6,608 nt of DNA from Candidatus Kuenenia stuttgartensis (lineage in GTDB: Bacteria; Planctomycetota; UBA1135; UBA2386), in contig CAMAUH010000245.1 in NCBI GenBank assembly GCA_945861365.1, positions 1 to 6,608 on the forward strand, given 5' to 3'. Below, one piece after another: positions 5,894 through 6,608 of the stretch. Every line of letters starts with the position of its first letter. Position 1 is the first letter of the stretch. The notes below the pieces were generated by a model that made no database searches, was not told where the DNA came from, and was given only the letters and a program-made list of their open reading frames with translations. Both the position numbers and the translations under genes were made by a program.

Positions 5894-6608
5894 GGCGTCC
5901 TCGTCGCGGCGTCCGCGGCGGCTGTCGGCCGGACCTGGCGGGTGCTGCGCTGCGGCGGCGCCCAGAAGTCGAAGAAGTTGAACCAGTTCTCCGGCGCCGA
6001 CCGGGCGAAGTGCTCGACGCGTTCGGCGTAGCGCTGCACCCAGTTGTGCAGTGCATTGTCGCGATCCTTGCGCGGCAGGTCGATGCGGTCGGCAAAGCGT
6101 TCGCAGTGCAATTCGTAGCGGTTCGGCGCGCGGTAGAGACCGAACACCATGAAGACCGGGCAGCGCAGCACCGACGCCAACAAGAACGGACCACCCGGGA
6201 AGGGCGCGTCCTCGCCGAAGAAACGCGCCATCACGACGCGATCGTTCAGACCGACGCGATCGCCCATGGTGGCGACGAAGCGGCCGGCGGCGAGGCTCTC
6301 GCGCACCCGCGCCATCGCCCCGATCTGGTCCTCACCGAGGTGGATGACCTGCGCCGCCTTCTGCGGATCGAGGCCCGCCAGCAGCGAGTTGATCATGCGT
6401 GCGTTGGCGAAGTAGCCGAGGATCTCGATCGGCAGTTCATCGTTGTCGCCACCGGCACGCATCGCCTCGTAGCTGCCGAGGTGCGCACCGAGCAGGATCG
6501 CCCCCTGGCCGGTCGCGTGCTGCGCCTCCAGCAGTTCCTTGCCGGTGCAGAGGAACGTCATCGCGCGCGTCTTGCCGGTCAGCAGGAACACCTTGTCGAG
6601 CGTGACCT
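5890..6608 (-). CDS. LpxL/HtrB-like lysophospholipid acyltransferase, C-terminal part (5' end outside the window)
   Basis: The frame is open to the window edge, and 238 residues are visible before the TGA stop at 5890-5892. Numbered from the edge, they show the acyltransferase H-X4-D/E catalytic motif as GAHLGSYE (His42, Glu47). Next come a GDR block (115-117), a FPGGPF block (136-141) and a hydrophobic strand (150-157). The end is NWFNFFDFW (207-215) plus an Ala/Thr-rich tail. This pattern belongs to the LpxL/HtrB family of membrane-associated acyltransferases, which move an acyl chain from an acyl carrier to a lipid acceptor. Stand-alone members are about 300 residues, so at least some 60 N-terminal residues are missing. 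In aryl polyene clusters this domain can also be the C-terminal half of a glycosyltransferase-2 fusion, which cannot be excluded here. A GTG at 6591 is not the start, because the family sequence continues upstream of it (VTLDK). The stop overlaps the thioesterase start (ATGA). The substrate is inferred only from context. Confidence 0.88.
   Translation of the reverse strand, partial: VTLDKVFLLTGKTRAMTFLCTGKELLEAQHATGQGAILLGAHLGSYEAMRAGGDNDELPIEILGYFANARMINSLLAGLDPQKAAQVIHLGEDQIGAMARVRESLAAGRFVATMGDRVGLNDRVVMARFFGEDAPFPGGPFLLASVLRCPVFMVFGLYRAPNRYELHCERFADRIDLPRKDRDNALHNWVQRYAERVEHFARSAPENWFNFFDFWAPPQRSTRQVRPTAAADAATRTP

Overview
The window is a dense, very GC-rich piece of a Gram-negative (outer-membrane) bacterial chromosome. 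All genes I can support lie on the minus strand, so they are read from position 6608 down to 1. A LolA-like periplasmic carrier and a lipobox protein imply an outer membrane. I cannot resolve the phylum from this sequence.

Layout in transcription order: the C-terminal part of an LpxL/HtrB-type acyltransferase (6608-5890, cut by the window edge); a hotdog-fold acyl thioesterase (5893-5471); a LolA-like periplasmic carrier (5502-4792); an RND/MMPL-type exporter with about 12 membrane segments (4795-2420); a 58-nt gap; a DUF3261-type lipoprotein (2361-1732); a complete FabF-like beta-ketoacyl synthase (1735-593); and a ketosynthase-like protein lacking the catalytic cysteine (596-1, cut by the window edge). 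Four of the six junctions are 4-nt ATGA or GTGA overlaps and one is a 32-nt overlap. The set is therefore almost certainly one translationally coupled operon. No promoter, terminator, RNA gene, mobile element or repeat array was seen.

The order acyltransferase - thioesterase - LolA - MMPL exporter - DUF3261 - ketosynthase is the core of aryl polyene (APE), xanthomonadin-like and related flexirubin/dialkylresorcinol pigment-lipid clusters (ApeJ/D-K-L-M-N-O-like). By that analogy the ketosynthases build a polyunsaturated acyl chain on an acyl carrier protein. The thioesterase and acyltransferase release or attach the chain to a lipid anchor. The MMPL exporter, LolA and lipoprotein then move the product from the inner to the outer membrane. 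Acyl carrier proteins, aryl-activating ligase, ketoreductase and dehydratases are not in the window and are expected just outside it.

The most unusual item is the last gene. It is a compact ketosynthase N-terminal-half homologue with Arg at the nucleophile position, sitting 3' of the active ketosynthase with an ATGA overlap. It looks like a divergent chain-length-factor-type partner. Long open frames on the plus strand are antisense shadows caused by the high GC content.
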